Assembly: GCA_017631315.1 (NCBI GenBank)
Contig: JAGBTN010000003.1
Location: forward strand, 62,001 to 126,000
Direction: 5' to 3'
DNA from: Bacteroidaceae bacterium
GTDB lineage: Bacteria > Bacteroidota > Bacteroidia > Bacteroidales > Bacteroidaceae
DNA length: 64,000 bases
The translations under genes were made by a program, and so were the position numbers. Below, one piece after another: positions 37,877 to 46,520 of this stretch (its first letter is position 1; each line of letters opens with the position of its first letter). The notes below the pieces were generated by a model, which had not been told where the DNA came from, made no database searches, and saw only the letters and a program-made list of their open reading frames with translations.

Positions 37877-39508
37877 ATGAAGAATTCACTCATCAAGAAC
37901 AGCATCCCAGCCGTAGCATTACTCGCAGCATTGCCATGCTGGTCAGTAAAGAAAGCCGACAAGCGTCCGAACATCCTCCTCATCATGGCCGACGACATGG
38001 GCTATTCCGATATCGGCTGCTATGGTGGCGAGATTCCCACACCCAACATCGACGCCCTTGCCGCTCGCGGACTGCGATTCACACAATTCTATAATTGCGG
38101 ACGCTCGTGCCCCACACGTGCCAGCCTCCTCACTGGCCTTTATTCTCATCAGGCAGGAATAGGAGCCATGTCAGAAGACCCCGAAGTAAAGGAAAACGGA
38201 GAAGACCCCGAACACCAGGGCGAACATGGCTATATGGGCTACCTAAACCGCAACTGCGTAACAATGGCCGAAGTGTTGCGCGATGCCGGATACCATACAT
38301 ACATGACCGGCAAGTGGCACGTCGGACTGCACGGAAAAGAAAAATGGCCACTACAAAGAGGCTTCGAACACTTCTACGGCATTCTCTCCGGAGCAACAAG
38401 CTATCTGCAACCCCGAGGAGCCCGAGGCCTAACGCTCGACAACATGAAGTTGCCGGCACCCAGACCACCATACTACACCACCGACGCCTTCACCGACCAT
38501 GCCATCAACTTCCTCGAAGGCAGACAAGACGACAAACCCTTCTTCCTCTACCTCGCATACAATGCACCCCATTGGCCTCTGCAAGCCAAAGATGCCGACA
38601 TCGAAAAAATGGCCGGCCGATACACCGACGGCTGGCAAGAAATACGCCAGCAACGCAGACAGAGAATGCTGGAGATGGGACTCATAAAAGACGAGTGGGG
38701 ACTGGCAGAATGGGAATCCAGAACATGGAACGAACTCAGCGAAACAGAACAAGACAATTCCGCCCTACGCATGTCAGTCTATGCCGCGCAAGTCCATTGC
38801 CTGGACTACAACATAGGCCGCGTCATCGACTATCTGCGCAAAAAAGGAGAACTCGACAACACTCTCGTCATCTTCCTCTCAGACAACGGAGCGTGTGCCG
38901 AACCATATAGCGAGACAGGATTCGGCACCATCGCCGACATCAACAACCAACAACACTGGGTACAACCATCCTACGGAAAACCTTGGGCAATGGTCAGCAA
39001 CACCCCCTTCCGCAAATACAAGCGCCGCGCATACGAAGGTGGCATAACCGCCCCACTTATTGTCTCCTGGCCTAAGCAGACCAAAAAGTATGAATCAGGG
39101 CTGAGAAACAACATTTGCCATGTAACCGACCTCATGGCCACCTTCATCGACGTAGCCGAAACCACATACCCCAAGACCTATCACGATGGTAACAACATCA
39201 TCCCATTGGCAGGAACGAGCCTGATGCCAGCCATAAGCCACCCCGAAACAAAGCTACACGAATACCTCTTCGGTGAACATGCAAACAACTGCTACGTCAG
39301 ATGGAACGATTGGAAGGCCATTCGCGATGAAGTAACCGACAAATGGGAGCTCTATTTCATTCCCAACGACCGCACAGAGCGTCACAACCTTGCCTCCGAA
39401 CAACCCGAACTATTGAAACAACTGGTTGGGAAATGGGAAGAATGGGCAAACAGTCATCACGTATTCCCCAAAGGTCGCGGAGGCAGAGACACAAGGCTGA
39501 AGGAATAA
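37877..39508 (+). CDS. Serine-type sulfatase, exported
   Basis: 543 residues from the ATG at 37877, with a signal peptide (about residues 1-23). It hydrolyses sulfate esters from glycans. The N-terminal metal-binding motif is LLIMADDMGYSD (Asp39, Asp40). The activation motif is Ser77-Cys-Pro-Thr-Arg81 followed by ASLLTGLYSHQAGIG, an S-x-P-x-R type. The catalytic formylglycine would therefore come from Ser77, made by an anaerobic maturase (anSME), which is not in this window. TGKWHVG and SDNGACAEPY are further sulfatase signatures. It converges with the esterase gene. Confidence 0.93.
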   Translation: MKNSLIKNSIPAVALLAALPCWSVKKADKRPNILLIMADDMGYSDIGCYGGEIPTPNIDALAARGLRFTQFYNCGRSCPTRASLLTGLYSHQAGIGAMSEDPEVKENGEDPEHQGEHGYMGYLNRNCVTMAEVLRDAGYHTYMTGKWHVGLHGKEKWPLQRGFEHFYGILSGATSYLQPRGARGLTLDNMKLPAPRPPYYTTDAFTDHAINFLEGRQDDKPFFLYLAYNAPHWPLQAKDADIEKMAGRYTDGWQEIRQQRRQRMLEMGLIKDEWGLAEWESRTWNELSETEQDNSALRMSVYAAQVHCLDYNIGRVIDYLRKKGELDNTLVIFLSDNGACAEPYSETGFGTIADINNQQHWVQPSYGKPWAMVSNTPFRKYKRRAYEGGITAPLIVSWPKQTKKYESGLRNNICHVTDLMATFIDVAETTYPKTYHDGNNIIPLAGTSLMPAISHPETKLHEYLFGEHANNCYVRWNDWKAIRDEVTDKWELYFIPNDRTERHNLASEQPELLKQLVGKWEEWANSHHVFPKGRGGRDTRLKE

Positions 39509-39519
39509 TCTTCAGCCTT
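39493..39519 (+). terminator. Hairpin overlapping the sulfatase stop codon
   Basis: AAGGCTGAAG (39493-39502) pairs perfectly with CTTCAGCCTT (39510-39519); the TAA stop lies in the loop. Only a short T-rich stretch follows. Confidence 0.5.
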
Positions 39520-39549
39520 GGCTAATAATTTCTCTCAGAAAAGACATCA

Positions 39550-40404
39550 TTACCTCCCGAAGTTGCGTGAGGCGAAGGGCAGTGCCATGCGCAATGCAAC
39601 GTGCCAGTATTCCCAATTGTGTACACCATTCCGCACGCGAAGTTCGTCGTGGATGCGGGCATTGCGCATCAGTTGGTGCATGCGGACACTCTGATCGAAC
39701 AGGAAGTCATCGTCGCCGCAATCGAAGAACCACTTAACGGTGCGGAGTTTCTCCTTCGTTGCATCGTCGGCTTGCTCTACAAAACGAAGGGCGCTGTGTG
39801 CCTTTACTGCCTCGCAGACGAGATAGAGTTTGTCTTTCTTATCGCCAGGACCGACGTTGTTGCTTTGGTTGTCGAGCCATGGGCTCATGGCATAGCAGGA
39901 CGAGAACATATCGGGATGACGCTGACAGTAGACGGTGCTGCCGCCACCTCCCATTGAGAGTCCCATCACGGCGCGGTGCTCTTTGTCGCCCACAGCCTGG
40001 TATTTCTTCTCCATAGCCGGCAGAAATTCCTGGAAGAAGAAGTCCTCGTAACTCCATCCGGGCATATTGAAGTAGCCGTTCCATATGTTATGTATGTCGG
40101 CTCCGCCGGCGTTGGGCATGATGATGACAACGGGAAGGCACTCGCCCGAACTGATGAGTTCGTCCACAACCGTCTGCATCTGTCCCTTGTCGCGCCAGGC
40201 CCGATAGTCGTCGCTCAAGCCGTGGAGGAGATAGATGACGGGGTATTTTTGTCCCTTGTCTTTACCAAATCCGTCGGGCAGATAGACATTGCAAGGCACA
40301 TCGGCAGAGAGTATTTTGCTCTTCACTGTATCGGTTACGATACGGCCTGCTATGGTGGGCAGGCAAAACAGTAGCAGCAGTGCTGCAAAAGGTAGTTTTT
40401 TCAT
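39550..40404 (-). CDS. Secreted esterase (alpha/beta hydrolase, CE1/esterase D-like)
   Basis: 284 residues with signal peptide MKKLPFAALLLLFCLPTIAG. The alpha/beta-hydrolase parts are the oxyanion segment LLHGLSDDYRAW, the nucleophile elbow GLSMGG (Ser150), a probable acid in FDCGDDDFLFD and the histidine in RNGVHNWEYW. Such proteins remove acetyl or feruloyl groups from plant glycans or act on small esters. It starts 23 nt after the rhamnosidase stop, so the two are one operon. Confidence 0.85.
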   Translation of the reverse strand: MKKLPFAALLLLFCLPTIAGRIVTDTVKSKILSADVPCNVYLPDGFGKDKGQKYPVIYLLHGLSDDYRAWRDKGQMQTVVDELISSGECLPVVIIMPNAGGADIHNIWNGYFNMPGWSYEDFFFQEFLPAMEKKYQAVGDKEHRAVMGLSMGGGGSTVYCQRHPDMFSSCYAMSPWLDNQSNNVGPGDKKDKLYLVCEAVKAHSALRFVEQADDATKEKLRTVKWFFDCGDDDFLFDQSVRMHQLMRNARIHDELRVRNGVHNWEYWHVALRMALPFASRNFGR

Positions 40405-40427
40405 AGGTTATGATTGCGTTTGTATGT

Positions 40428-42200
40428 TTATTTCTTTAACGTCCAACTTTGTTCTCCCTTGACATATCCCCTCACGCGCTGATGTGAGCGACCGCCATCG
40501 ACGGGCAGGAAGACTTTGGCTCTGACACCTTTCGGGAGGTTTACCTGCATTTGTCCGTCGGAGATGCTGACGGTTATTGGTCCTTTTGGCGAGGGAACAC
40601 GACACTCTGCCTTTTCCAGGTTGCCAGTCTGGGGACGTATTTCCACCTCCTCAAATGCAGGAGACAGTGGTCTGACGCCCATTAGGCGGAAAGGAATGAT
40701 ATTGGCCGGGGCGGCTCCCCACGCATGATTCCAGTCCTGATTGGGTTTCCATTTGTTGCCCCAGGCCTCCATTGTTATGGTCGAACCTTCTCGTATCATG
40801 TTCATCCAGCTGCGGTCGCTTTGGCTTGTCATCAGGAAGAGGGCGGCATCCGGTTCGCCTAAGTCATAGAGAGCTTCGAGCAAGAACTGTGCGCCATAGA
40901 CGCTGCAGGCCATTCCGCGCGACTTGATGTGGGCGGCAACTGTGGCACGATACTGTTGGGGCACAAGGCCGAAGGCTGCGGCAAACATGTTTGCATGGAG
41001 CGAAGCATGGTCGGTGCCTATGCCGTCTATGAAGATGCCTCTTCGCTTGTCGAGGAAAGCGTGGCAGAAGGTACGGCGAAACTCTCGGGCATAGGCTGTG
41101 AGTTCTTTGGCTTCTGCCTTTCTGCCGATGGCGTCATACATGTGTGCGAGGCGGGATACGGCTGCGTAGTGGAAGGCATTGACCACGGTATTGTAGTCGG
41201 TATAGACGTAGCCGTCGTCTTCTCCGCCCTGCCCTTTTGCCAGCCCCAGTGTGCCCGAATGTGGCCAGTCCACGATGTCGCGGATGGGTTCGTTGCGACG
41301 GATGGAGCGTAGCACCTCGGGGGTCTGCCCGTGTCGGGTGCTGATGAGCCCTGTTGTGCTGTCGCGGAGCGCCATCAGTGTACGGGCCCGCAGGTCGTCG
41401 GCATAGCGTGTAATGAGTTCTGTGCTACCGGTGAAGAGGTAGTCGTTCCAGGCTATCAGCACCATCTGCAATGCCCATTCGGTGGGCCATGTCGGGTGTT
41501 CTATGAGATAGGCAAAGGTGCGCCGAGCCACGTCGTAGCGGTTGTCGGTGGCATAGTGGCATAATTGGTTGATGAGTGCATCGGCTTCGTAGGGGATGCG
41601 CTCGCGGTCGCCATCTACATAGTAGCCCGAGAAGGTGGTGGCCTTTATGGAATAGCGGCAGAGTTCCCACACGGCATTCAGGATGCTGTCTGAGGAGTTG
41701 AAATAAGCCATGTCGTCGGCAAAGGGCACGTTTACGGCGATGCGGACGAGGTCTGCCGGCAAGATTTCGCCTTTTCCGCCTTCCACCTCTACGTAGCGGA
41801 AGGGCATCACTTCTCCCACACTGCTCGGCATCCGTATGGCAGTCCCGCTCGTATTGCGTGCGTCCTTGGGGATTTCGGGGCGATAAGTGTGCGAGCCTTG
41901 TTGCAGAGGTACAGTGATGACACGATAACGCCGAGAGCCGCCGGGATTGCGGTCCACACTTCCGTTGCGACAGCACTCGCCCAGATGGAGGCGCAGCGTG
42001 TCGCCTGCCATGGCATTGCGAACGGTTATCTCCACCTGACCGAAGGCTGCCCGACCGAAATCGGCAAAGACATTGCCATTGTCCAACAAGACGAGGCGGG
42101 AGGCCGCCTGGCGAGTCTGTTGCAGTTCCACGTCCGGCACCCATGCCTGCACTGCCATGCATACGACTATGGCCGAAAAGAAGAGACATATCCTTCGCAT
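40428..42200 (-). CDS. GH78 alpha-L-rhamnosidase
   Basis: 590 residues from the ATG at 42200, which gives a signal peptide (MRRICLFFSAIVVCMAVQA); the longer frame reaches upstream across its promoter and is rejected. A beta-sandwich region precedes the (alpha/alpha)6 catalytic domain with GYYVDGDRERIPYEADALI, the family's acidic active-site region, and TWPTEWALQMVLIAWNDY. A C-terminal beta domain ends in KKGEQSW-like GEQSWTLKK. It probably releases rhamnose from pectin or bacterial glycans. First gene of an operon with the esterase. Confidence 0.9.
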   Translation of the reverse strand: MRRICLFFSAIVVCMAVQAWVPDVELQQTRQAASRLVLLDNGNVFADFGRAAFGQVEITVRNAMAGDTLRLHLGECCRNGSVDRNPGGSRRYRVITVPLQQGSHTYRPEIPKDARNTSGTAIRMPSSVGEVMPFRYVEVEGGKGEILPADLVRIAVNVPFADDMAYFNSSDSILNAVWELCRYSIKATTFSGYYVDGDRERIPYEADALINQLCHYATDNRYDVARRTFAYLIEHPTWPTEWALQMVLIAWNDYLFTGSTELITRYADDLRARTLMALRDSTTGLISTRHGQTPEVLRSIRRNEPIRDIVDWPHSGTLGLAKGQGGEDDGYVYTDYNTVVNAFHYAAVSRLAHMYDAIGRKAEAKELTAYAREFRRTFCHAFLDKRRGIFIDGIGTDHASLHANMFAAAFGLVPQQYRATVAAHIKSRGMACSVYGAQFLLEALYDLGEPDAALFLMTSQSDRSWMNMIREGSTITMEAWGNKWKPNQDWNHAWGAAPANIIPFRLMGVRPLSPAFEEVEIRPQTGNLEKAECRVPSPKGPITVSISDGQMQVNLPKGVRAKVFLPVDGGRSHQRVRGYVKGEQSWTLKK

Positions 42201-42242
42201 AACTTCGGAATATTGACTGATGATTGTTCGTTCTGTCGTGGG

Positions 42243-42250
42243 CAAAGTTA
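42243..42250 (-). promoter_or_regulatory. -7 box of the rhamnosidase-esterase operon
   Basis: Minus-strand TAACTTTG, 42 nt before the start codon; no clear -33 element. Confidence 0.55.
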
Positions 42251-42389
42251 CGACATTTGGCGAAGAAATGAAAACATTCGGCACGAAAATATCGGACGAC
42301 GAACCGTTCCCGAAAACAAAATGAAAAAGAGGCAGATATTCACAACGCACAGCCCCCAGCAAAACATCTACTAGGAAGTTGGCCAAAAA

Positions 42390-42445
42390 GGTTAACCATT
42401 ATGGCCCACATCTACTGCCTAATCGGCCTACTTGGCAGTAGATGT
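42390..42445. repeat. GGTTAACC plus ACATCTACTGCC hairpin repeat, copy E
   Basis: GGTTAACCATTATG at 42390, then ACATCTACTGCC (42408-42419) pairing with GGCAGTAGATGT (42434-42445), again over a 14-nt loop. It closely matches copy D over about 60 bp. It too lies between divergent genes. A partial ACATCTAC precedes it at 42364. Bases 42446-42565 hold nothing else recognisable. Confidence 0.75.
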
Positions 42446-42569
42446 TTTTCGCCTCGCCACTGCCTTGCAAAAAGAACGGCTCGCCTGCCCCTAAAAGGCA
42501 CCACATTCAATAAAAAATGTTAATATGGCACCCCGAATGTAAAAGGCTGTGACGTTTGACGGCAGAACG

Positions 42570-42601
42570 TTTGCAGAATTCGGAGAATGTATGTACTTTT
42601 G
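42570..42601 (+). promoter_or_regulatory. Promoter of the META-domain lipoprotein gene
   Basis: -33 TTTG (42570-42573), 20-nt spacer, -7 TACTTTTG (42594-42601). Confidence 0.65.
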
Positions 42602-42641
42602 CAAACGATATAATATATGTATAAGAAATCGAAAGAAGGAA

Positions 42642-43052
42642 ATGAAAAAAATCACCATTCTGATTGTCGCAGTAATTGCAATGATGGCCATGACAGGCTG
42701 CAATGAGAAGAAAACAATCAAAACGCTCAACGGCGAATGGAGCGTAACAACAATAGGCGAAATGGCAGTGCCCGACTCAGTAGATGCCTTCATGGGATTC
42801 AACCTCGAGGAGAAGACCATCTATGGAAGCACAGGCTGCAACCAACTCACAGGCTCACTGCCCACAGAGATAACCCCCGAAGTTCCACTGTTCGCCGCCA
42901 TGGGAAGCACCCGCATGATGTGTGCCGACATGACCATCGAAGACGCCATGCTGCCCGCACTCGGCACAGTAGTCGACTTCAAACTCGACGGCAACACACT
43001 CCTCCTGCTCAACGCCGACGGTCAAACCGTAATGACCCTTGAAAAACGTTAA
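42642..43052 (+). CDS. META-domain lipoprotein (HslJ-like)
   Basis: 136 residues from the ATG at 42642, preceded by an AAGGA ribosome-binding site. Lipoprotein signal MKKITILIVAVIAMMAMTGC (lipid-anchored Cys20). The META fold is recognised by GCNQLTGSL and FAAMGSTRMMCADMTIEDAM. The family is linked to heat-shock protein HslJ and outer-membrane stress, but its function is poorly known. It has its own promoter and terminator. Confidence 0.8.
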   Translation: MKKITILIVAVIAMMAMTGCNEKKTIKTLNGEWSVTTIGEMAVPDSVDAFMGFNLEEKTIYGSTGCNQLTGSLPTEITPEVPLFAAMGSTRMMCADMTIEDAMLPALGTVVDFKLDGNTLLLLNADGQTVMTLEKR

Positions 43053-43144
43053 CACAACAAACAACATAACAAGTTGACATTTTAAGGCATTTCAGACGTA
43101 AATCACACAAATTCACACTAGCCCATCCTCAACTCATACAGGAA

Positions 43145-43184
43145 TCCTGCCGGTTCATACAAACCGGCAGGATTTATTTTTTTG
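43145..43184 (+). terminator. Intrinsic terminator after the META gene
   Basis: TCCTGCCGGTT (43145-43155) pairs perfectly with AACCGGCAGGA (43162-43172), loop CATACA, then a T-rich run. The core CTGCCGGTT/AACCGGCAG matches the terminator at 10929. Confidence 0.85.
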
Positions 43185-43229
43185 TGTCGGAAGAAACATC
43201 TACCTTCGCACCATCGAACCAAAAAACTT

Positions 43230-44018
43230 ATGGCTATGAAGGTAATGAAAAGAATGTTTCTCGGATTGTCCGTATTGACAATCATCGCTGTCGGAACCGG
43301 TCTGTGGATTCTTATGGGCAGCAAAACAAGTAATCCGAACAACTACAAAACGGTTGGCGACATTAGTGCGCCGTGGGGATACGAGCGCATCGACGGCAAA
43401 GACGCTGCCTACAGCCGCTTCCTGCGCTCGCTTCCTCTGAAGGAACGCGGTGCCAAAGTACAACTCTACACTGGTGGCGATGCACGTTTCCAATCGCTAA
43501 ACTATGCCGTACTCAACTTGCCGTTGCTCTCAAACGCAGAGCAATGTGCCGACGTCTGCATGAGACTGAGAGCAGAATATCTGTTCCAAACAGGCCAATA
43601 CGGACGCATCAAGTTCCAGGATGTCAATGGAAACACCCTGACATATAGTGGCGGTCCTTCCAGAAAGGCTTTCGAAAAGTACCTCCGACACCTGTATGGC
43701 GTGGCAAGCACCTTCTCGCTGAGCCGAGAAATGAAAGTAAGACCTCTGGCAGACGTGCAGCCTGGCGACGTCTTTGTCTATCCCGCTCGCAAAGGACAGA
43801 AGTACGGACATGCCGTGATGGTAATGGATGTTGCCGTCAACAAGAACGGCAAGAAAGCATTCCTGCTGGCAGAAGGCAACACACCGGCAAGGGAAATGCA
43901 CCTCATGCGCAACTTCCTGAACCCCTTCCGCTCACCATGGTTCATGCTCGACGAGAACGCCGATATGCTGATCTTGTCAGTATTCCATTATCATTCAAAC
44001 GAACTAAAACATTTCTAA
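43230..44018 (+). CDS. DUF4846 exported protein, papain-like fold
   Basis: 262 residues from 43230; ATGs at 43236 and 43245 are alternatives. An N-terminal membrane anchor or signal (FLGLSVLTIIAVGTGLWIL) is followed by a domain matching DUF4846. Its features are AEQCADVCMRLRAEYL with a conserved cysteine, and DVQPGDVFVYPARKG then YGHAVMVMDVAVNKNGKKAF with a conserved histidine. The Cys/His layout recalls NlpC/P60-like enzymes, but activity is unproven. The small secreted protein gene follows after 22 nt. Confidence 0.75.
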   Translation: MAMKVMKRMFLGLSVLTIIAVGTGLWILMGSKTSNPNNYKTVGDISAPWGYERIDGKDAAYSRFLRSLPLKERGAKVQLYTGGDARFQSLNYAVLNLPLLSNAEQCADVCMRLRAEYLFQTGQYGRIKFQDVNGNTLTYSGGPSRKAFEKYLRHLYGVASTFSLSREMKVRPLADVQPGDVFVYPARKGQKYGHAVMVMDVAVNKNGKKAFLLAEGNTPAREMHLMRNFLNPFRSPWFMLDENADMLILSVFHYHSNELKHF

Positions 44019-44040
44019 CTTCAAACCATTTTTTATAATT

Positions 44041-44397
44041 ATGAAGCATTTCATTTTCTCTTTGATGGTCATGTTCATGAGCATGACTGCATCAACGCCC
44101 GCTGTTGCGAAAAGCAGTAAGACAGATGTAAAGAAGGTGATTCCAACGAACATCGTAGTAAAGCAGACAACAACGTTCAGCGACGGACGAACCTTGGTTA
44201 TCTTCTACAAAAAACAAGGCACAATGTGCGAAGTGTATTCCCCATGCAATGCCAACGACTACGACGTGAGCGACGCCTCGAAAATCAAATCAACCAACTT
44301 CGAAGTGGTAGCCAAAGAAGAGGGCAAACTCTATCGGAAAGCATCCATAAGCGAAGTGTTGAGCCTCATCAAACAGTTGGCAAACCAGTATCTGTAA
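44041..44397 (+). CDS. Small secreted protein of unknown function
   Basis: 118 residues with a signal peptide (MKHFIFSLMVMFMSMTAST, cleavage near AVAK). The mature part of about 95 residues is Lys/Ser/Thr-rich with two cysteines (MCEVYSPC). I do not recognise the family. It lies 22 nt after the DUF4846 gene, so it is probably co-transcribed. A GC-rich hairpin follows. Confidence 0.7.
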   Translation: MKHFIFSLMVMFMSMTASTPAVAKSSKTDVKKVIPTNIVVKQTTTFSDGRTLVIFYKKQGTMCEVYSPCNANDYDVSDASKIKSTNFEVVAKEEGKLYRKASISEVLSLIKQLANQYL

Positions 44398-44413
44398 CAG
44401 CCTCTCTTTCAGT

Positions 44414-44449
44414 GCTGCCGCGAGTTTCCCTCACAATGCTCGCGGTAGC
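44414..44449 (+). terminator. Hairpin after the small secreted protein gene
   Basis: GCTGCCGCGAG (44414-44424) pairs with CTCGCGGTAGC (44439-44449), one G-T pair. No clear T-run follows, so termination is uncertain. Confidence 0.5.
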
Positions 44450-44455
44450 CTAAAA

Positions 44456-44532
44456 ACATCTACTGCCAAATGGCCCGACAAGGCACGTCAAGCCGGCCGG
44501 AAAGGCACACCTATATGACCGACTTCCCATGC
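44456..44532. repeat. Degenerate copy of the ACATCTACTGCC repeat (copy F)
   Basis: ACATCTACTGCC at 44456-44467 is followed by GGCCCGACAAGGCACGTCA and later by TATATGACCGACTT, pieces seen in copies D and G but rearranged; the pairing arm is lost. Confidence 0.4.
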
Positions 44533-44586
44533 CTTGTTTACGGACCACTTACAAGACCTGTTATCACTTTAAACAACATTTCATAC

Positions 44587-45105
44587 ATGAAAACACACAA
44601 ACTGAAATTGACTATTGCAACGATTCTCATAATAGCCTTAGGTTTTATCGGCCCTTACAAATACAATAACCATCAGGCCGTCGCGTATGCCACAAAACAC
44701 AAGCATACGACGTCGCGATGTATGTGTGCCTGGTATGTGATGAAAGCCCTGCGAAGTGCCGGATGCCATCATTGCTACATCTACCCAGCCTATGCCTATA
44801 ACAAAACACTACCCAAAATGGGATTCCGGAAAATACCAGTTGAACATTACGTTCCCCAAAAAGGAGACATCTCCGTTCTTCCTAAAAATCCGGGAAGTCC
44901 CTTCGGTCACATAGCAATATACGACGGGAAACATTGGGTTTCTGACTACGAACAAAAGAGTATCTTCCCCAACTCACAATACAAACAGACAGGCAAGTAC
45001 GAGATATTCCGAATTGAAGACGGCTGGCACTGGACCTTCCTTTATCACAGCCCACATGACATATACGAGTACATAAAATCGCTTGTTGTCGGTTATAAAA
45101 AATAA
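44587..45105 (+). CDS. CHAP/NlpC-like putative peptidoglycan amidohydrolase, membrane-anchored
   Basis: 172 residues from the ATG at 44587. An N-terminal hydrophobic segment (LTIATILIIALGFIG) anchors or exports it. The catalytic pattern of cysteine amidohydrolases is present: SRCMCAWYVMKALRSAG (Cys45 or Cys47), then QKGDISVLP and PFGHIAIYDGKHWVSD (His108). CHAP proteins cut cell-wall peptides or amidate bonds. Assignment is by motif only; immunity or effector roles cannot be excluded. It stands 61 nt before the LytTR gene, which has its own -7 box. Confidence 0.6.
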   Translation: MKTHKLKLTIATILIIALGFIGPYKYNNHQAVAYATKHKHTTSRCMCAWYVMKALRSAGCHHCYIYPAYAYNKTLPKMGFRKIPVEHYVPQKGDISVLPKNPGSPFGHIAIYDGKHWVSDYEQKSIFPNSQYKQTGKYEIFRIEDGWHWTFLYHSPHDIYEYIKSLVVGYKK

Positions 45106-45135
45106 AATTTTTTTCATGACTTCGCATAAATTCTA

Positions 45136-45143
45136 TATCTTTG
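45136..45143 (+). promoter_or_regulatory. -7 box of the LytTR operon
   Basis: TATCTTTG 22 nt before the LytTR start; no good -33 element. Confidence 0.55.
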
Positions 45144-45165
45144 CAAGACAAAATCATTTTTACAC

Positions 45166-45537
45166 ATGGAATGGCTAAAAATCTCAACAAGTAGTATGTT
45201 GGTACGAGTCGCAGAGGAAGAGATTGTTTTTGTCAGAGCCGACGGCAACTACTCTGACCTTGTATTGACCAATGGCAAAACCCGCAGCATGCCATTCCAA
45301 CTTCATTACCTCGAAGATGCATTCCAGAAACTCAACACCAACATGTTTGTCCGCGTGGGCAGGAGTCTGATCGTCAACAAACGATACATCTACATCATCA
45401 ACCTCGCAGACGGAACACTGAGATTCTCCGGACAAAATATAACAGGAGAATTCAAACCCCTAAGAGTATCTCGCGAAGCATTGAAGGCACTAAAAGAACA
45501 ACTCGAACAAGAAGCAGAAAGGGACAACAATGGATAA
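45166..45537 (+). CDS. Stand-alone LytTR DNA-binding regulator
   Basis: 123 residues made almost only of a LytTR domain: EEEIVFVRADGNYSDLVLTN, FVRVGRSLIVNKRYIYIINL and the last strands. No receiver domain is present, so phosphorylation control is unlikely. It overlaps the next gene by 8 nt, which implies coupled translation. LytTR regulators without a receiver are known to pair with membrane inhibitors; here the partner would be the 303-aa membrane protein. It may regulate itself and neighbours. Confidence 0.88.
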   Translation: MEWLKISTSSMLVRVAEEEIVFVRADGNYSDLVLTNGKTRSMPFQLHYLEDAFQKLNTNMFVRVGRSLIVNKRYIYIINLADGTLRFSGQNITGEFKPLRVSREALKALKEQLEQEAERDNNG

Positions 45538-46441
45538 TACGACTCATCAAAGGCCAGAAGTGCCCATCATTACCATCGAACGTGATGAGCAACCACAGCA
45601 AAAGACTGCAACAAACACCCATATACAGTCCGGAAAACAGAAGTGGACCAGACGGCTGGTTCAACTTGTCGTGACAGGATGCATGATGGTTGCCGTCGCC
45701 GTTGCATATCACTATTGGAACTATTACTATAATATCGGTGTCCCCGTTTCCGTGTCACCCAGTCAGAACATCACAAAACTTCAAAGCCCGGCAAAGCCCG
45801 AAACGTCGGAAGTCGTAATGACAAGCGACAGCATCTTCGGAGTGGCAATGGACTTCTATGCCATACACGGTTTAAGGGCCTCCATCGAGTTCGCCGAACC
45901 CGACACTGCCGACGCCTCCGTCTTCCTTTATTGCCGTTCTGCCGACCACAAACCGGACGGCAAACACCTCGGCTCTCTTGTTGTCGATGGCGAAGAACGG
46001 CAAAGCGACACACATCGCCTGGGCTATATGGCCATGCTCGACGGCAACCAGGTCATCGGCATCTCCAGAAGCGACAAGGTGAAAGACTACGTTCAGGAAC
46101 ACGGCGGCAGTTTCTTCCGGCAGTTCGTTCTTGTCAGTGACGGCACCATCCCCCACCGTTTCTATCTGCACGGCAAAGTAGAACGCCGAGCCATTGGCCG
46201 CATAGGCAATCGGCTTTACTACATCGCCACCCGCCACAAGGAAACACTTTGGGACTTTGCCGACGCCCTCCGCGAATATGGTTTCATCGATGCCATCTAC
46301 ATCACCGGCGGAGCCAACTACGGCTTCTACCGCGACAGCCATGGCATCCGCCACGACATAGGCAACCCATCGACCTATCCGCACAAGAAATGGGAAGGCA
46401 TCATCCCGTGGCTGGTATTCAGGAAATCCACGCAACAATAA
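45530..46441 (+). CDS. Membrane-anchored phosphodiester-glycosidase-like protein
   Basis: 303 residues: a cytoplasmic tail (about 1-40), one membrane helix (LVQLVVTGCMMVAVAVAYHY) and an extracytoplasmic domain. The region RRAIGRIGNRLYYIATRHKE, TLWDFADALREYGFIDAIYI, then TGGANYGFY resembles the NAGPA/phosphodiester glycosidase fold, where DGGGS is usual. Here the aspartate is replaced by Thr, so it may be a binding or sensing domain. It overlaps the LytTR gene, supporting a sensor or anti-regulator role. Remote similarity, inferred. Confidence 0.55.
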   Translation: MDNTTHQRPEVPIITIERDEQPQQKTATNTHIQSGKQKWTRRLVQLVVTGCMMVAVAVAYHYWNYYYNIGVPVSVSPSQNITKLQSPAKPETSEVVMTSDSIFGVAMDFYAIHGLRASIEFAEPDTADASVFLYCRSADHKPDGKHLGSLVVDGEERQSDTHRLGYMAMLDGNQVIGISRSDKVKDYVQEHGGSFFRQFVLVSDGTIPHRFYLHGKVERRAIGRIGNRLYYIATRHKETLWDFADALREYGFIDAIYITGGANYGFYRDSHGIRHDIGNPSTYPHKKWEGIIPWLVFRKSTQQ

Positions 46442-46498
46442 CGCCCCGCAGACACCTCAATCAGCATACCCCCTCGTCACAGACACGAGAGGATTGCC

Positions 46499-46516
46499 AA
46501 ACGGACGCGTCCGTTT
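46499..46516. repeat. Perfect 18-bp palindrome, ACGCGT-type
   Basis: AAACGGACGCGTCCGTTT is its own reverse complement. The same ACGCGTCCGTTT half occurs at 60566 and a related GGACGCGTCC at 17273. Confidence 0.7.
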
Positions 46517-46520
46517 TTCC

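Noticed and set aside
37951..38120. Cysteine-type sulfatase
   Set aside because: The residue at the formylglycine position is Ser77 in S-C-P-T-R; the cysteine is at the following, non-catalytic position.
40428..42386. Longer start for the rhamnosidase gene at 42386
   Set aside because: It would add 62 residues before a clear signal peptide and run across the gene's own -7 box.
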